Source of the DNA: Aeromonas media
GTDB lineage: Bacteria; Pseudomonadota; Gammaproteobacteria; Enterobacterales; Aeromonadaceae
Direction: 5' to 3'
DNA: 64,000 nucleotides
Assembly (NCBI RefSeq): GCF_000819985.1
Contig: NZ_CDBZ01000209.1
Span: 1-64,000, forward strand
The notes below the pieces were generated by a model. It saw nothing but the letters and a program-made list of their open reading frames with translations. It did no database searches and had not been told where the DNA came from. Below, piece by piece: positions 50,533 to 60,796 of this stretch. A program made the translations under genes and the position numbers. The stretch's first letter is position 1. Every line of letters starts with the position of its first letter.

Positions 50533-53258
50533 GCGATGGCCTCCTGCAAGTCAGTCACATAGGCCTGGTGCAGCGCGGTCGGCAGACCATGGGCCCCCAG
50601 GGGCAGGCCGAGCAGGCCTGGTGCCAGCCGTTCGCTGAGCCGCAGGGTCAGCCGCCAGTGGTGGCCACCCCAGGAGAAGGCCACCAGATGGCCGGCATGA
50701 AGGGCCAAGCGGGCGGCGTCGGCCGGGTTCAGCACCAGCTCGGGGTCCCCCATGCGGGCCTGGATGACGGGGCTGCGCGCGGAGAGCTCGTCGCCACCGA
50801 ACAGCTGGTCATAACTGACCACCTGCAGGGCTGCCTCTGCCCTGAAGGGGGCGGGAATGGTGTCGAACCAGCCGAGAGACTCGCTGCCTGGCTCCAGCAG
50901 GCGACGACCGGGATCGCCGGCCCGCAGGTTGCCACCCACCTCGTCCTGGAACTTGTTCCAGGCGGAGGGGGAGTTCCAGCCCGGCGCCCAGGCGAACGGC
51001 ACCTGTTGCAGGGGTTGGCGGGCACCGGCATAGCCTTCCATGGAGAAGTTGAAGGGGGAGTCGGGGTCTTGCGCCACACGGGGCTCGCTCACGTTCTGAT
51101 CCGCCAGCATGGAGGTGCGTCCGCTGTAGCGGTGCGGCTCGCGGGCGAGCTTCATGCCACGGATGCGCAGACCCGCGTTGGGGGCCGCTTCGCGCATGGT
51201 GGCCAGTAGCGGAGCCGAGGCGGCGCAGGCCGCACTCACCTCGTCGAAGGTGTTCCAGCGCGGGGCCTTTCTGTCCAGCGTGCCTTGCAGCGCGGCCAGC
51301 CAGCGCCAGCCCTCGCGTACCTGGATGTCAGCGTCGTAGAAGGCGGGGGCATAGACCTGGAAGAAGCGCTGGGCGCGGCCTTCCATGTTGATCAGGGTGC
51401 CATCGGCCTCCGCGAAGCTGGCGGCAGGCAGCACCAGGTGGGCCTGCTGGGCGGTGCGGGTGTCCTGATGATCCACCACCAGCAGATGCTGCAGGCGCTT
51501 GATGGCGGCATCGATCCGGTTGCGGGGGGCACGGCGGTAGAGATCGTTCTCCAGAGTGATCAGCGCAAGCCGATCGCTCCCTTCGATGCGCTCGAGGGCG
51601 GCTTCCAGCGGGGCGGCGTTGCCAGCCAGCATGGCCAGCCCCAGGCTGTTGGCCTCTTGGGCAACCAGCGCCAGCTCGACGGCCTGACCGCGACCCTTGA
51701 GGGCGTGGGCTATGTTGCTGGCTGCCTCGATCAGCGCCTGACTGCGGGCACCATTGCCTGCGATGATGAGGGGCTTTTTGGCATTGCCGAGCAGCTCGGC
51801 CCAGCGGCTGGCTTGCGCCAGCTGATCGGCGTCCAGATCCTGCGGGGCAGGGGCCGAGCCGTCGAGCAGGTGGGCGATGGCAAAGCCGAGGCGGGCCTGA
51901 TCGGCGTGGGGGGCATGCAATGTATCGGCGGCCACGTCGTCGAGACGGGTCTGATCCAGGCTGGTGATGAGCAAGGGGTAGCGCTCATTTTGAGCGAGCG
52001 TCTGCACCGCGGCGACCTGCCACAAGTCCACCTTCAGCTTGCGGGCTATTTCGCGTCCCTTGCCCTTGACCGCTTGACGCAGGGCCAGGGCAATACGGGC
52101 GGCCGTCTGGGTGACATCTTCACCCAGCACCAGCACGGCGTCGGCCTCTTCCATGTCCCTAAGGCTCGGGGTACGAACCCCGCCCTGGTGCAGGACGTGC
52201 AGCATCTTCTGCAGGCAGGCCCATTCGCTCTGCTCAACGCCTGCGTAGAAGTTGTCGGCGCCCACCAGCTCGCGCAGGGCGAAGTTGCTCTCGAGCGAGG
52301 CGCGGGGCGAGCCGATGCCGATGATGCCGGCGGCGGTGCGCAGGGCATCGGCAGCGCGGTTTAGGGCGCCATCCACCGTGATGGCCAGTTTGTCATTGCC
52401 ATCGCGCAGCAGCGGCTGGCGCGGGCGATCGGCCTGGTTGACATAGCCGTAACCGAAGCGACCGCGATCACAGAGGAAATAGTGGTTCAGGGCGCCGTGG
52501 AAGCGGTTCTCGATGCGGCGCAGCTCGCCATAACGCTCCCCCGGGCTGATGTTGCAGCCGACCGAGCACTGCTGGCAGATGCTGGGCGCAAACTGCATGT
52601 CCCACTTGCGGTTGTAGCGCTCGGAGTGGGTCTTGTCGGTGAAGACGCCGGTGGGGCAGACCTCCACCAGGTTGCCGGAGAACTCGCTCTCCAGGGTGCC
52701 ATCCTCGACCCGGCCGAAGTAGACGTTGTCGTGGGCGCCATAGACCCCCAGATCCTCGCCGCCGGCGTAATCCTTGTAGTAGCGCACGCAGCGATAGCAG
52801 GCGATGCAGCGGTTCATCTCGTGGTTGATGAAGGGGCCAAGATCCTGATTCTGGTGGGTGCGCTTGGTGAAGCGGTAGCGGCGGCTGTTGTGGCCCGTCA
52901 TCACCGTCATGTCCTGCAGGTGGCAGGCGCCACCCTCTTCGCACACCGGGCAGTCGTGGGGGTGGTTGGTCATCTGCCACTCCACCACCGTCTTGCGAAA
53001 CTCCTTCGCCTCTTCGTCCTCGATGGAGATATAGGTGCCATCGGTGGAGGGGGTCATGCAGGACATGACCAGGCGGCCGCGCTTGTCGTCGGCATTCTGG
53101 TACTGTTTGACCGCGCACTGGCGGCAGGCGCCGACGCTGCCGAGCGCCGGGTGCCAGCAAAAATAGGGGACGTCCAGACCCAGCGACAGACAGGCTTGCA
53201 GCAGGTTGTCTGCCCCGTCTACCTCGAACTCTTTACCGTCTACATGAATGGTTGCCAT
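50529..53258 (-). CDS. nuoG: NADH-quinone oxidoreductase subunit G
   Basis: The 909-residue molybdopterin-oxidoreductase-like subunit holds several Fe-S clusters. The N-terminal [2Fe-2S] is in [19 protein letters not shown]; the His-ligated cluster is in [18 protein letters not shown]; further clusters are in [10 protein letters not shown] and [23 protein letters not shown]. No molybdenum function is expected. It follows nuoF after 58 bases. Confidence 0.98.
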   Translation of the reverse strand: MATIHVDGKEFEVDGADNLLQACLSLGLDVPYFCWHPALGSVGACRQCAVKQYQNADDKRGRLVMSCMTPSTDGTYISIEDEEAKEFRKTVVEWQMTNHPHDCPVCEEGGACHLQDMTVMTGHNSRRYRFTKRTHQNQDLGPFINHEMNRCIACYRCVRYYKDYAGGEDLGVYGAHDNVYFGRVEDGTLESEFSGNLVEVCPTGVFTDKTHSERYNRKWDMQFAPSICQQCSVGCNISPGERYGELRRIENRFHGALNHYFLCDRGRFGYGYVNQADRPRQPLLRDGNDKLAITVDGALNRAADALRTAAGIIGIGSPRASLESNFALRELVGADNFYAGVEQSEWACLQKMLHVLHQGGVRTPSLRDMEEADAVLVLGEDVTQTAARIALALRQAVKGKGREIARKLKVDLWQVAAVQTLAQNERYPLLITSLDQTRLDDVAADTLHAPHADQARLGFAIAHLLDGSAPAPQDLDADQLAQASRWAELLGNAKKPLIIAGNGARSQALIEAASNIAHALKGRGQAVELALVAQEANSLGLAMLAGNAAPLEAALERIEGSDRLALITLENDLYRRAPRNRIDAAIKRLQHLLVVDHQDTRTAQQAHLVLPAASFAEADGTLINMEGRAQRFFQVYAPAFYDADIQVREGWRWLAALQGTLDRKAPRWNTFDEVSAACAASAPLLATMREAAPNAGLRIRGMKLAREPHRYSGRTSMLADQNVSEPRVAQDPDSPFNFSMEGYAGARQPLQQVPFAWAPGWNSPSAWNKFQDEVGGNLRAGDPGRRLLEPGSESLGWFDTIPAPFRAEAALQVVSYDQLFGGDELSARSPVIQARMGDPELVLNPADAARLALHAGHLVAFSWGGHHWRLTLRLSERLAPGLLGLPLGAHGLPTALHQAYVTDLQEAIA

Positions 53259-53316
53259 ACAACTTCCCTGAAACCTGTTTTGTGAAATCGGCTATTGCCC
53301 GATGCGTCCTGACGTA

Positions 53317-54702
53317 TTACCAGCGCTCGCCCAGCAGATTGGGCTGGATACCCTTGAACAGCTTGTGATTGTCATGGGGGGCCTTGACCCCGGCCTCGAA
53401 CTCGGACCGGAAGTACTTCATGGCACTGCCAAGGGGCTCGACGGCGCCGGGGGCATGGGCACAGAAGGTCTTGCCTGGCCCCAGGAAGCTGACCAGCTGC
53501 TCCAGGGTGGCGAGATCCTCGGGTTGGCCTTCGCCTCGCTCCAGGGCCCGCAGGATCTTGACGCTCCAGGGCAGGCCGTCGCGGCAGGGGGTGCACCAGC
53601 CGCAGGATTCGCGGGCGAAGAACTCTTCCATGTTGCGCAAGAGGCCTACCATGTTGATGCTGTCATCCACCGCCATGGCGAGCCCGGTGCCCATGCGGGT
53701 GCCGACCTTGCCGATGCCGCCTGCGTACATCTGGGCATCTAGGTGCTCGGGCAGCAAGAAGCCGGTACCGGCGCCCCCCGGTTGCCACGCCTTGAGGCGA
53801 TAGCCGGGCTTCATGCCGCCGGCGTACTCCTCGAACAGCTCGCGGGCTGTGATGCCGAACGGCAGCTCCCAGAGACCGGGGTTGTTCACCTTGCCGGAGA
53901 AGCCCATCAGCTTGGTGCCGTGATCCTCCGACCCCGGCAGCGCCAGTCCCTGATACCAGGAAACACCGTTGCCTATGATGGCGGGCACGTTGCACAGGGT
54001 CTCGACGTTGTTGACGCAGGTGGGTTTGCCCCAGACACCGGAAACGGCGGGGAAGGGGGGTTTGGCCCGCGGGTTGGCGCGGCGCCCTTCCAGGGAGTTG
54101 ATGAGCGCCGTCTCTTCGCCACAGATGTAGCGGCCGGCGCCGGTGTGGACGAACAGCTCGAAGTCAAAACCCGAGCCCAAGATGTTCTTGCCAAGCAGCC
54201 CCGCGGCCTTGGCCTCTTCCACCGCGCGGCGCAGGTGGATGGCGGCATCCACGTACTCGCCGCGCAGGAAGATGTAGCCGCGATAGGCCTTGAGGGCCCG
54301 GGCACTGATGATCATCCCCTCGATCAGCAGGTGGGGCAGTTGCTCCATCAGCAGCCGATCCTTGTAGGTGTTCGGCTCCATCTCGTCGGCATTGCAGAGC
54401 AGGTAACGGATGTTCATGCTCTCGTCCTTGGGCATCAGGCCCCACTTCACCCCGGTGGAGAAGCCGGCACCGCCGCGCCCCTTGAGGCCAGCGTCCTTGA
54501 CGGTACTGACGATATCATCCGGGCTCATCTGGCCCAGTGCCTTGCGGGCGGCTTCATAGCCCTGTTTGGCCTGATACTCCTCCAGCGACACCGGCTGGCC
54601 GTCGTCGCGCAGCCGCCAGGTGAGGGGATGGGTCTCGGGGACGCGGGGGATGCGGTTGGCGGTGCCGAGGGAGGTGAGTGTCTTGCCTGGCTGGGTGCTC
54701 AT
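53317..54702 (-). CDS. nuoF: NADH-quinone oxidoreductase subunit F
   Basis: The 461-residue NADH-oxidising subunit binds FMN and cluster N3. The nucleotide region is [20 protein letters not shown] and the cluster ligands are [12 protein letters not shown] plus a later Cys in [25 protein letters not shown] lies near FMN. It overlaps nuoE by 4 bases. Confidence 0.98.
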   Translation of the reverse strand: MSTQPGKTLTSLGTANRIPRVPETHPLTWRLRDDGQPVSLEEYQAKQGYEAARKALGQMSPDDIVSTVKDAGLKGRGGAGFSTGVKWGLMPKDESMNIRYLLCNADEMEPNTYKDRLLMEQLPHLLIEGMIISARALKAYRGYIFLRGEYVDAAIHLRRAVEEAKAAGLLGKNILGSGFDFELFVHTGAGRYICGEETALINSLEGRRANPRAKPPFPAVSGVWGKPTCVNNVETLCNVPAIIGNGVSWYQGLALPGSEDHGTKLMGFSGKVNNPGLWELPFGITARELFEEYAGGMKPGYRLKAWQPGGAGTGFLLPEHLDAQMYAGGIGKVGTRMGTGLAMAVDDSINMVGLLRNMEEFFARESCGWCTPCRDGLPWSVKILRALERGEGQPEDLATLEQLVSFLGPGKTFCAHAPGAVEPLGSAMKYFRSEFEAGVKAPHDNHKLFKGIQPNLLGERW

Positions 54703-55238
54703 GGGTAAGCCTCCAGGGTTTTCAGCAACGTCACCGGATCGAGTCCGCCATAGGTATCGTCATCTATCATGATGGCCGGTCCCTTGTCGCAGTTGCCGAG
54801 GCAGCAGACCGGCAGCAGGGTGAAGCGGCCATCCGGGGAGGTCTGGCCGGGGGCCAGATTGACGACCTCTTTCAGACCGGCCAGCAGCTGCTCGTGGCCG
54901 TTGATGTAGCAGACCATGCTGTCGCAGACGCGGATGATGTGGCGACCCACCGGCTGGCGGAAGATCTGGCTGTAGAAGGTGGCGACCCCCTCCACGTCGC
55001 TGGCGGGGATGCCGAGTTCGGCACCGATGGCGTGAATGGCACCGTCGGGCACCCAGCCGCGGGCCTGCTGCACTATCTTGAGCGCTTCTATGCTGGCGGC
55101 ACGGGGATCTTCGTAGTGGTGTTTCTCATGTTCGATGGCATCGCGCTCAGCCTGGCTCAGGACGAAATCGCCCTGCTGGCTGCTGCATGCCCCTTGCCCT
55201 TGGGGGGTCTGGTTATTGTGACACTGACATTGGCTCAT
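54699..55238 (-). CDS. nuoE: NADH-quinone oxidoreductase subunit E
   Basis: The 179-residue subunit holds the [2Fe-2S] cluster N1a with ligands in [11 protein letters not shown] and [12 protein letters not shown]. The N-terminal 20 residues ([20 protein letters not shown]) contain three extra Cys and a His not expected in the usual fold; their role is unknown. It starts 72 bases after nuoCD. Confidence 0.96.
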   Translation of the reverse strand: MSQCQCHNNQTPQGQGACSSQQGDFVLSQAERDAIEHEKHHYEDPRAASIEALKIVQQARGWVPDGAIHAIGAELGIPASDVEGVATFYSQIFRQPVGRHIIRVCDSMVCYINGHEQLLAGLKEVVNLAPGQTSPDGRFTLLPVCCLGNCDKGPAIMIDDDTYGGLDPVTLLKTLEAYP

Positions 55239-55310
55239 GACTTGACCTTTTGTGGCTTTTCCCTTTACTGCGCGTCTTGCCCTTCGCCCCGTCGGCCGGG
55301 GCGAGAGGAC

Positions 55311-57116
55311 TCAACGATCCACATCTGACATAACGAAATCGATACTGCCCAGGTAGACGATGAGGTCCGACACCATCTGGCCACGGATCACCGAGGGGAT
55401 CTGCTGCAAGTGGGCAAAGCTCGGGGTCCGGATCCGGGTCCGGTAGCTCATGGTGGAGCCGTCGCTGGTCAGGTAGTAGCTGTTGACGCCCTTGGTCGCC
55501 TCTATCATCTGGAAGGACTCGGCGGCCGGCATCACCGGGCCCCATGACACTTGCAGGAAGTGGGTGATCAGGGTCTCGATGTCCTGCAGGGTGCGCTCTT
55601 TGGGGGGCGGCGTGGTGAGCGGGTGATCCGCCTTGAACGGCCCCGCCGGCATGTTCTTCATGCACTGCTCTATGATGCGCATGCTCTGGCGGATCTCCTC
55701 GATGCGCACGGTGGCGCGGTCGTAGGCATCCCCATTGCTGCCCACTGGCACCTCGAACTCGAACTGATCATAGCCGGAATAAGGGCGCCATTTGCGCACA
55801 TCGAAGTTGAGGCCGGTGGCCCGCAGACCGCCCCCCGTGGTGCCCCAGGCGAGCGCCTGCGCCGTGTTGTAGGCGGCGACGCCGATGGTGCGACCGCGCA
55901 GTATGCTGTTGCGCATGGCGGCCTTTTCATACTCCATCAACCGCTTGGGCAGCCAGCTCAGCAGATTGTCCTGGATGAGACGGGCCCAGCCGGTGGGCAG
56001 ATCGTGCGCCACACCGCCGATGCGGAACCAGGCCGGGTGCATGCGGGCGCCCGTGATGGCCTCGATGATGGTGTAGATCTTCTGCCGGTCGGTGAAAGTG
56101 AAGAAGACCGGGGTCATGGCCCCCACGTCCTGGATATAGGTGCCAAGGAACAGCAGGTGGCTCTGGATGCGGAACAGCTCCGCCATCATCACCCGGATCA
56201 TGTCGACCCGGTTGGGTACTTTGATCCCCGCCAGCTTCTCGACCGCCAGCACATAGGGCAGGTTGTTCATCACCCCCCCCAGGTACTCGACCCGGTCGGT
56301 GTAGGGGATGTAGCTGTGCCAGGACTGGCGCTCGCCCATCTTCTCGGCACCGCGGTGGTGATAGCCGATGTCGGGCACGCAGTCGCGGATCTCTTCCCCG
56401 TCGAGCTGCAGCACCAGGCGGAAGGCGCCGTGGGCCGAGGGGTGGTTGGGGCCGAGGTTAAGGAACATGTAGTCCTCGTTCTCGTTGCCACGGGCCATGC
56501 CCCACTCTTCGGGCTTGAACAGCAGGTTGTCCTGCTCCTGATCCTGCTTGACCGCATCGAGCATGAAGGGATCGAACTCGGTGGCCCGGGCCGGGTAGTC
56601 CTTGCGCAGCGGGTGTCCCTGCCAGCTCTTGGGCATCATGATGCGGGTCAGATGGGGGTGACCGTCGAAGGTGATGCCCATCAGATCCCAGACTTCCCGC
56701 TCGTACCAGTTGGCGTTGGGGAAGTGGCGGCTGATGGTCGGCAGGTGCAGATCGCTCTCCATCAGCGGCACCTTCAGCATCACATCGGCGTTACGGTCGA
56801 TGGAGATGAGGTGATAGAAGACGGTGAAGTCGCTGTCCGGCAGGCCGTGACGATGGCTGCGCATCCGCTCGTCGGTGGCGCTGAGATCAAACAGCATCAC
56901 GAAGGGGGAGGGGAGCTTTTGCAAAAAGCCCATCACGTCCAGCAGCAGATCGCGGGAGAGCCAGATCACCGGCACCCCGGTGCGGGTGCTCTGCACCGTG
57001 AAGCGCTCTGCACCGAAGTGGGCAAAGAGTTCGCCGACCACCTGGGCATCGGCGTGATCCGCCGTCTGCCCCTGCGCCATGGTGTAGTTGCTTGGGAATT
57101 CTCGAGTCAGTTTCAT
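55311..57116 (-). CDS. nuoC: NADH-quinone oxidoreductase fused subunits C and D
   Basis: The 601-residue fusion of NuoC (about residues 1-195) and NuoD (about 210-601) is the usual form in gammaproteobacteria. NuoC shows the signature [22 protein letters not shown]. NuoD shows [23 protein letters not shown] with the quinone-site His, and ends [13 protein letters not shown]. It lies 2 bases after nuoB. Confidence 0.97.
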   Translation of the reverse strand: MKLTREFPSNYTMAQGQTADHADAQVVGELFAHFGAERFTVQSTRTGVPVIWLSRDLLLDVMGFLQKLPSPFVMLFDLSATDERMRSHRHGLPDSDFTVFYHLISIDRNADVMLKVPLMESDLHLPTISRHFPNANWYEREVWDLMGITFDGHPHLTRIMMPKSWQGHPLRKDYPARATEFDPFMLDAVKQDQEQDNLLFKPEEWGMARGNENEDYMFLNLGPNHPSAHGAFRLVLQLDGEEIRDCVPDIGYHHRGAEKMGERQSWHSYIPYTDRVEYLGGVMNNLPYVLAVEKLAGIKVPNRVDMIRVMMAELFRIQSHLLFLGTYIQDVGAMTPVFFTFTDRQKIYTIIEAITGARMHPAWFRIGGVAHDLPTGWARLIQDNLLSWLPKRLMEYEKAAMRNSILRGRTIGVAAYNTAQALAWGTTGGGLRATGLNFDVRKWRPYSGYDQFEFEVPVGSNGDAYDRATVRIEEIRQSMRIIEQCMKNMPAGPFKADHPLTTPPPKERTLQDIETLITHFLQVSWGPVMPAAESFQMIEATKGVNSYYLTSDGSTMSYRTRIRTPSFAHLQQIPSVIRGQMVSDLIVYLGSIDFVMSDVDR

Positions 57117-57118
57117 GG

Positions 57119-57793
57119 TCAGATCTCATCCGGCGTGCGCAGGTTGGTGACTTGGATGCGCTCTTCCCGCTTGCGATCCTTCTCCGCCTGCATCTGGGGA
57201 CGGTAGACCCCCTGATCGCCCACCACCCAGGAGAGGGGGCGGCGCTCCTTGCCGATGGAGTCTTGCAGCAGCATCAGGGCTTGCAGGAAGGCTTCGGGAC
57301 GGGGCGGGCAGCCCGGGATGTAGACGTCGACAGGCAGGAACTTGTCCACCCCCTGCACCACGGAATAGATGTCATACATGCCGCCCGAGTTGGCACAGGC
57401 CCCCATGGAGATGACCCACTTGGGTTCGAGCAGTTGTTCATAGAGGCGCTGGATGACCGGCGCCATCTTGATGAAGGGAGTCCCTGCGATCACCATGAAA
57501 TCCGCCTGACGTGGCGAAGCCCGGATGACTTCGGCGCCGAAGCGGGCCACGTCATGGGGGGAGGTGAAGGCGGTACACATCTCCACATAGCAGCAGGAGA
57601 TGCCGAAGTTGTAGGGCCAGAGGGAATTCTTGCGGCCCCAGTTGACGGTGTCTTGCAGCACCTCTTCGAGGCGCCCGATCATGATGCCGCGGGTCGCCTG
57701 CTGCGCCAGCGGGTCATCGACGGTCTGGCGCTGTTCCTGGGGGTAGCGCTCAACGGGCGCATCCGGGTCAATCCGGGTCAGGGTGTACTTCAT
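57119..57793 (-). CDS. nuoB: NADH-quinone oxidoreductase subunit B
   Basis: The 224-residue subunit carries the terminal cluster N2. Ligands are the tandem Cys in ISCCYVEM, then [12 protein letters not shown] and [10 protein letters not shown]. It hands electrons to quinone. It starts 29 bases after nuoA. Confidence 0.98.
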   Translation of the reverse strand: MKYTLTRIDPDAPVERYPQEQRQTVDDPLAQQATRGIMIGRLEEVLQDTVNWGRKNSLWPYNFGISCCYVEMCTAFTSPHDVARFGAEVIRASPRQADFMVIAGTPFIKMAPVIQRLYEQLLEPKWVISMGACANSGGMYDIYSVVQGVDKFLPVDVYIPGCPPRPEAFLQALMLLQDSIGKERRPLSWVVGDQGVYRPQMQAEKDRKREERIQVTNLRTPDEI

Positions 57794-57822
57794 GGTGCAA
57801 CCTCAAAGGGATAATCGGTAAA

Positions 57823-58227
57823 TCAGTCTGGCTTCTTGTCAGTCAGGACGCGTTTCTTCGGGGCCCAGTCGAGAGCACCGATGCGCCACAGGTAGATGAG
57901 GCCTACCAGCAGCAGGGTGATGAAGATGGTGGCTTCGATGAAACCGACCCAGCCGCTCTCCCGAACGGAGACGGACCAGGCGAAGAGATAGAGCGCCTCG
58001 ACGTCGAAGATGACGAAGAACATGGCGACCAGATAGAACTTGGCGGAGAAACGCAGACGGGCATTGCCGACGGAGTCGATGCCCGATTCGAAGGGCCTGT
58101 TTTTGGCACGGCCATAGGCTCGTCCCCCCAGCAAGGCGGCGACGCCTATCATGGTCAGACAGATGCAGATGGCCCCAATGACGTAGACAGCAAAGGCCCA
58201 ATGCTGGACAGCAATATCAGCAAACAT
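57823..58227 (-). CDS. nuoA: NADH-quinone oxidoreductase subunit A
   Basis: The 134-residue three-helix subunit contains [39 protein letters not shown], the NuoA hallmark. It is the first gene of the nuo operon. About 230 bases upstream hold its control region, including a Fur-box-like palindrome and a 15-bp AT palindrome. Confidence 0.98.
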   Translation of the reverse strand: MFADIAVQHWAFAVYVIGAICICLTMIGVAALLGGRAYGRAKNRPFESGIDSVGNARLRFSAKFYLVAMFFVIFDVEALYLFAWSVSVRESGWVGFIEATIFITLLLVGLIYLWRIGALDWAPKKRVLTDKKPD

Positions 58228-58379
58228 ATAGGTTTTCCCTAACCGAATTAATCATGTGACTTAACAAGGATGCTACGTAGTATGCCACTTTCATACTGAT
58301 TTACATGTCATTTCAAAGGATTAATTATTAATCAATAGGGGGAAAATCGCGTTTTGCTAGCGGGGTCAATTTTCTCATT

Positions 58380-58394
58380 TGAGAATCATTTTCA
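58380..58394 (-). promoter_or_regulatory. Fur-box-like palindrome upstream of nuoA
   Basis: TGAGAATCATTTTCA matches the 7-1-7 Fur consensus TGATAATCATTATCA at 13 of 15 positions. It lies about 155 bases before nuoA on the upstream side. A perfect AT palindrome (GATTAATTATTAATC, 58319-58333) lies between it and the gene. Confidence 0.55.
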
Positions 58395-58456
58395 ATTGCT
58401 TTTGCGCGGTGAGAGAAATGGCGAAATGGTGCAAAAAACAAACTAATCGACAAAAC

Positions 58457-58484
58457 GAAAGACCCCGCATGGCGGGGTCTTTTC
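58457..58484 (-). terminator. Terminator after the motor stator pair
   Basis: The stem GACCCCGC / GCGGGGTC, followed on the minus strand by TTTCGTTTTG, lies just past the stop at 58486. Confidence 0.88.
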
Positions 58485-58485
58485 A

Positions 58486-59364
58486 TCAGGGGGCGAGGAG
58501 GGGAAGGGCCTGCTCTGCCGCCTTGCCCTGGGAGAGCACTATCTCCACCCGGCGGTTGGCCTGGCGATGGGCCGGGGTGTCGTTGGCAAAGCGGGGCTGG
58601 GTGTCCGCCACGCCTTGGGCGATGACGCGACGTGAATCCAGCTTGGGGTTGGTGAGCAGGGTATGGACTATGGTGGCGGCTCGCAGCACCGACAGCTCCC
58701 AGTTGTTGCGATAGAGCTCCACCGGGGCCTGGGAGTTGTCGGTATGGCCAGTAACCACCACCATGCCAGGAATATCGGCCAGCACGTCGGAGACCTTGTT
58801 GACCAGGGGGATGAACTGGGGCTGCAGGAAGGCCGAGTCGGCCGGGAACAGGGTCTTCTCGCCGATGCGGATCACCAGCTGGCTGCCGAGCTGTTCCACC
58901 TCGATCTCCTTGGATTCAATCTGGCTCTTGAGCTGCTGATCCAGTTTTTGCTTGGTGAGGGTGGCCCACTCCTGCTCCTTGGTCTTGTGGGGCCATGACT
59001 CGGTGGCGCTGGGTTTCTCCGAGGCGCCTATGGTCTCGTTGAAGGGATCGGCTGCGGCGGCCGGCGCCTGGGTGTCCAGCACTTCCTCCTTCTGGGAGGT
59101 GCCCGGCGTGGTCTTGGACTCCGGCTCCAGAATGCCGGTCCCCCCCTGCATCACGGGAGAACCGGCGGGCAGAGAGATGAGGCCTATCTTGCCAAGCGAC
59201 TCGATAAAGCCCTGGATCAGCACCCGGGTCTCCGATTGCTTGGCCATGGCGAAGGAGTAGAGCACCACGAACAGGGCAAACAGCAGGGTCATGAAGTCGG
59301 CATAGGAGACCAGCCAGCGCTCATGGTTCTCCGGTGCCTCAGCCTTTTTCTTTTTCGCCACCAT
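58486..59364 (-). CDS. MotB-type flagellar motor stator protein
   Basis: The 292-residue protein has a basic N-terminus (MVAKKKK), one membrane helix with the ion-binding Asp23 (RWLVSYADFMTLLFALF), a linker of about 110 residues and a C-terminal OmpA-like peptidoglycan-binding domain (VVVTGHTDNSQAPVELYRNNWELSVLRA). Whether protons or sodium drive it cannot be decided from motifs alone. The ATG at 59364 has GGAGG just 2 bases before it; a GTG at 59361 is possible. It overlaps the MotA-type gene by 26 bases. Confidence 0.88.
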   Translation of the reverse strand: MVAKKKKAEAPENHERWLVSYADFMTLLFALFVVLYSFAMAKQSETRVLIQGFIESLGKIGLISLPAGSPVMQGGTGILEPESKTTPGTSQKEEVLDTQAPAAAADPFNETIGASEKPSATESWPHKTKEQEWATLTKQKLDQQLKSQIESKEIEVEQLGSQLVIRIGEKTLFPADSAFLQPQFIPLVNKVSDVLADIPGMVVVTGHTDNSQAPVELYRNNWELSVLRAATIVHTLLTNPKLDSRRVIAQGVADTQPRFANDTPAHRQANRRVEIVLSQGKAAEQALPLLAP

Positions 59365-60097
59365 GGCCTCCGAGGTAGGGTTCAAGGGTCACTTGCAGCC
59401 GCTGTTGTGACTCGCCGTCCACTATGCAGAGGATGCCGGTCAGGGTCATCTCCTTGTAGTGGCGGATCTGGTGGGCGAAGCCCTTGTAGCGGTTGCCAAA
59501 GGGCAGGAAGATCAGGTTGGCGGCGCCGACCCCGTAGATGGTGGCGATGAAGGCCACCGCGATGGCACCACCGAGCTTGTCCGGTGCATCCAGCAGCCCC
59601 ATGGCGTGAATGAGGCCGAACACGGCCCCGACTATCCCCATGGTCGGGCAGTAGCCCCCCATGGCCTCGTAGAATTTGACGGTCTGCTCGAGATCTTCCT
59701 GCTCGAATTCGATCTCGTTTTCCAGCACCTCGTGGATCTTGGTCTTCTCGTAGCCATCTACCATCATCTGCACCCCTTTTTGCAGGAAGGGATCCTTGAT
59801 GTCATCGATCATCCCCTCCAGTGCCAGCATGCCGCTGCGCCGGGCGTTGCCTGCCAGGGTCTCCAGTAGCTGAGCCTGCTCCAGCATGTCGAGGCGCAGG
59901 GGAGAGATGAGCCACTTGAAGCGCTTGAAGGTTTTGCCGACCACGGAGAAGGGGAACTGGGTCAGTGCGGCTCCCACGGTTCCCCCGATCACGATGAGAA
60001 AGGCGGGGAGATCGAGCAGGGCGCTGGGATGCCCCCCCTCGATGAGGTTGCCGCCCAGGATGGCAGCCAGGGCCAGCAGCAAACCGATAAGACTCAT
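59339..60097 (-). CDS. MotA/PomA-type flagellar motor stator protein
   Basis: The 252-residue protein has four membrane helices. The N-terminal SLIGLLLALAAILGGNLIEGGHPSALLDLPAFLIVIGGT resembles the MotC branch of the family. The large cytoplasmic loop (about 60-150) carries the charged residues that meet FliG. GGYCPTMGIVGAVFGLIHAMG and AVAFIATIYGVGAANLIFLP are the channel helices. It is a second stator set or the PomA2-like form described in Aeromonas; that identity is an inference. It lies at the edge of the core before the island junction. Confidence 0.88.
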   Translation of the reverse strand: MSLIGLLLALAAILGGNLIEGGHPSALLDLPAFLIVIGGTVGAALTQFPFSVVGKTFKRFKWLISPLRLDMLEQAQLLETLAGNARRSGMLALEGMIDDIKDPFLQKGVQMMVDGYEKTKIHEVLENEIEFEQEDLEQTVKFYEAMGGYCPTMGIVGAVFGLIHAMGLLDAPDKLGGAIAVAFIATIYGVGAANLIFLPFGNRYKGFAHQIRHYKEMTLTGILCIVDGESQQRLQVTLEPYLGGHGGEKEKG

Positions 60098-60422
60098 TTG
60101 TCCATATCCCTATGCGATGTGTGTGGCTAGTGTAGCTATTTAACTATCAGTTTTTCAAAACGAAATACAATCGGTGAGCAATATCCGAAAGGATACCGAT
60201 ATGGCTCCACCTTCCTGTGTCGGCCGCGAGTCGCGGGATCATGAGGGCTGGCGGACGTGAACATGGCTGCAAGGCTGCAACCGGGCAGGGTGGCATCCTG
60301 ATGAAATGGGAGAATGGCCCTGAAATATCGGTGATGAAAAAGGATGGAATGGTATGCGAGGGCTTGTGGTGGCGGTTGACCTTCTCCCCCTCGGTGCTTG
60401 CGTGTATCGGCGAAGACCAAAA

Positions 60423-60474
60423 GCAAAAAACCGACCCTGAGGTCGGTTTTTCAATTTGGCGGTGAGGGAGGGAT
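60423..60474 (-). repeat. Terminator plus short tRNA-Ser 3' end, copy 1
   Basis: The terminator stem CCGACC-CTGA-GGTCGG with flanking A and T runs (60423-60451) is followed by TGGCGGTGAGGGAGGGAT (60457-60474). On the minus strand those bases are the acceptor end of a tRNA-Ser, CCTCACC-G-CCA. The match to the copy at 60605 stops after 18 bases of the tRNA part. Confidence 0.75.
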
Positions 60475-60479
60475 GATTT

Positions 60480-60561
60480 GCCACTGCGTGGCTCACCCCT
60501 TTGGGGCGGCCTCTGGCCGTTCATCGCGGCAAGCCGCTCTGCTCGAACCCGGCGAGGGTTC
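60480..60561. repeat. Run of five short palindromes
   Basis: In order: GCCACTGCGTGGC (60480-60492), CCCC-TTT-GGGG (60496-60506), GGCC-TCT-GGCC (60508-60518), GCGGC-AA-GCCGC (60526-60537), and GAACCC-GGCGA-GGGTTC (60545-60561). The transcript from either strand would be a chain of small hairpins. It lies between the two tRNA-derived repeats. Confidence 0.7.
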
Positions 60562-60604
60562 TCACCCTCCCTCTATGCGCATCAGGGAACACGGTAGCCC
60601 AGAT

Positions 60605-60640
60605 GCAAAAAACCGACCCTGAGGTCGGTTTTTTATAATT
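60605..60640 (-). terminator. Second copy of the tRNA-linked terminator
   Basis: This repeats the terminator at 60423-60451 (GCAAAAAACCGACC, CTGA, GGTCGG, T run). Read on the minus strand it lies directly after the tRNA-Ser end, as a real tRNA gene would have. Confidence 0.8.
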
Positions 60641-60669
60641 TGGCGGTGAGGGAGGGATTCGAACCCTCG
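60641..60669 (-). pseudogene. 3' end of a tRNA-Ser gene (truncated; probable attachment-site remnant)
   Basis: On the minus strand the bases form a complete T arm (GAGGG-TTCGAAT-CCCTC), the 3' acceptor strand CCTCACC, the discriminator G and CCA. The preceding bases (to 60690) could be a long variable arm (GTGCT ... AGCAC), which fits a class II tRNA. The anticodon arm, D arm and 5' acceptor strand GGTGAGG are absent within the next 90 bases. A 3' fragment of this kind is the usual trace of island integration at a tRNA gene. Confidence 0.8.
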
Positions 60670-60796
60670 TGCTCGTACTTCACAGCACAAATATAACCTT
60701 CAATTTCAATAGCTTACGCAATGATTTGTCGCAATAAAAGCAGCGTGATTGTCTCAGGTAATTGCTATGAGACTTATCGTACTTTTATATAGAAAA

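Noticed and set aside
60136..60622. Short frames on both strands near the tRNA-Ser repeats
   Set aside because: They overlap one another and cross terminators and palindromes, with no start signals.
60423..60669. CRISPR array
   Set aside because: Only two repeat copies are present, they contain a terminator and tRNA end, and no cas genes are nearby.
60641..60760. A complete tRNA-Ser gene
   Set aside because: Only the 3' third is present. The anticodon stem, D arm and 5' acceptor strand are missing in the 90 bases where they should be.
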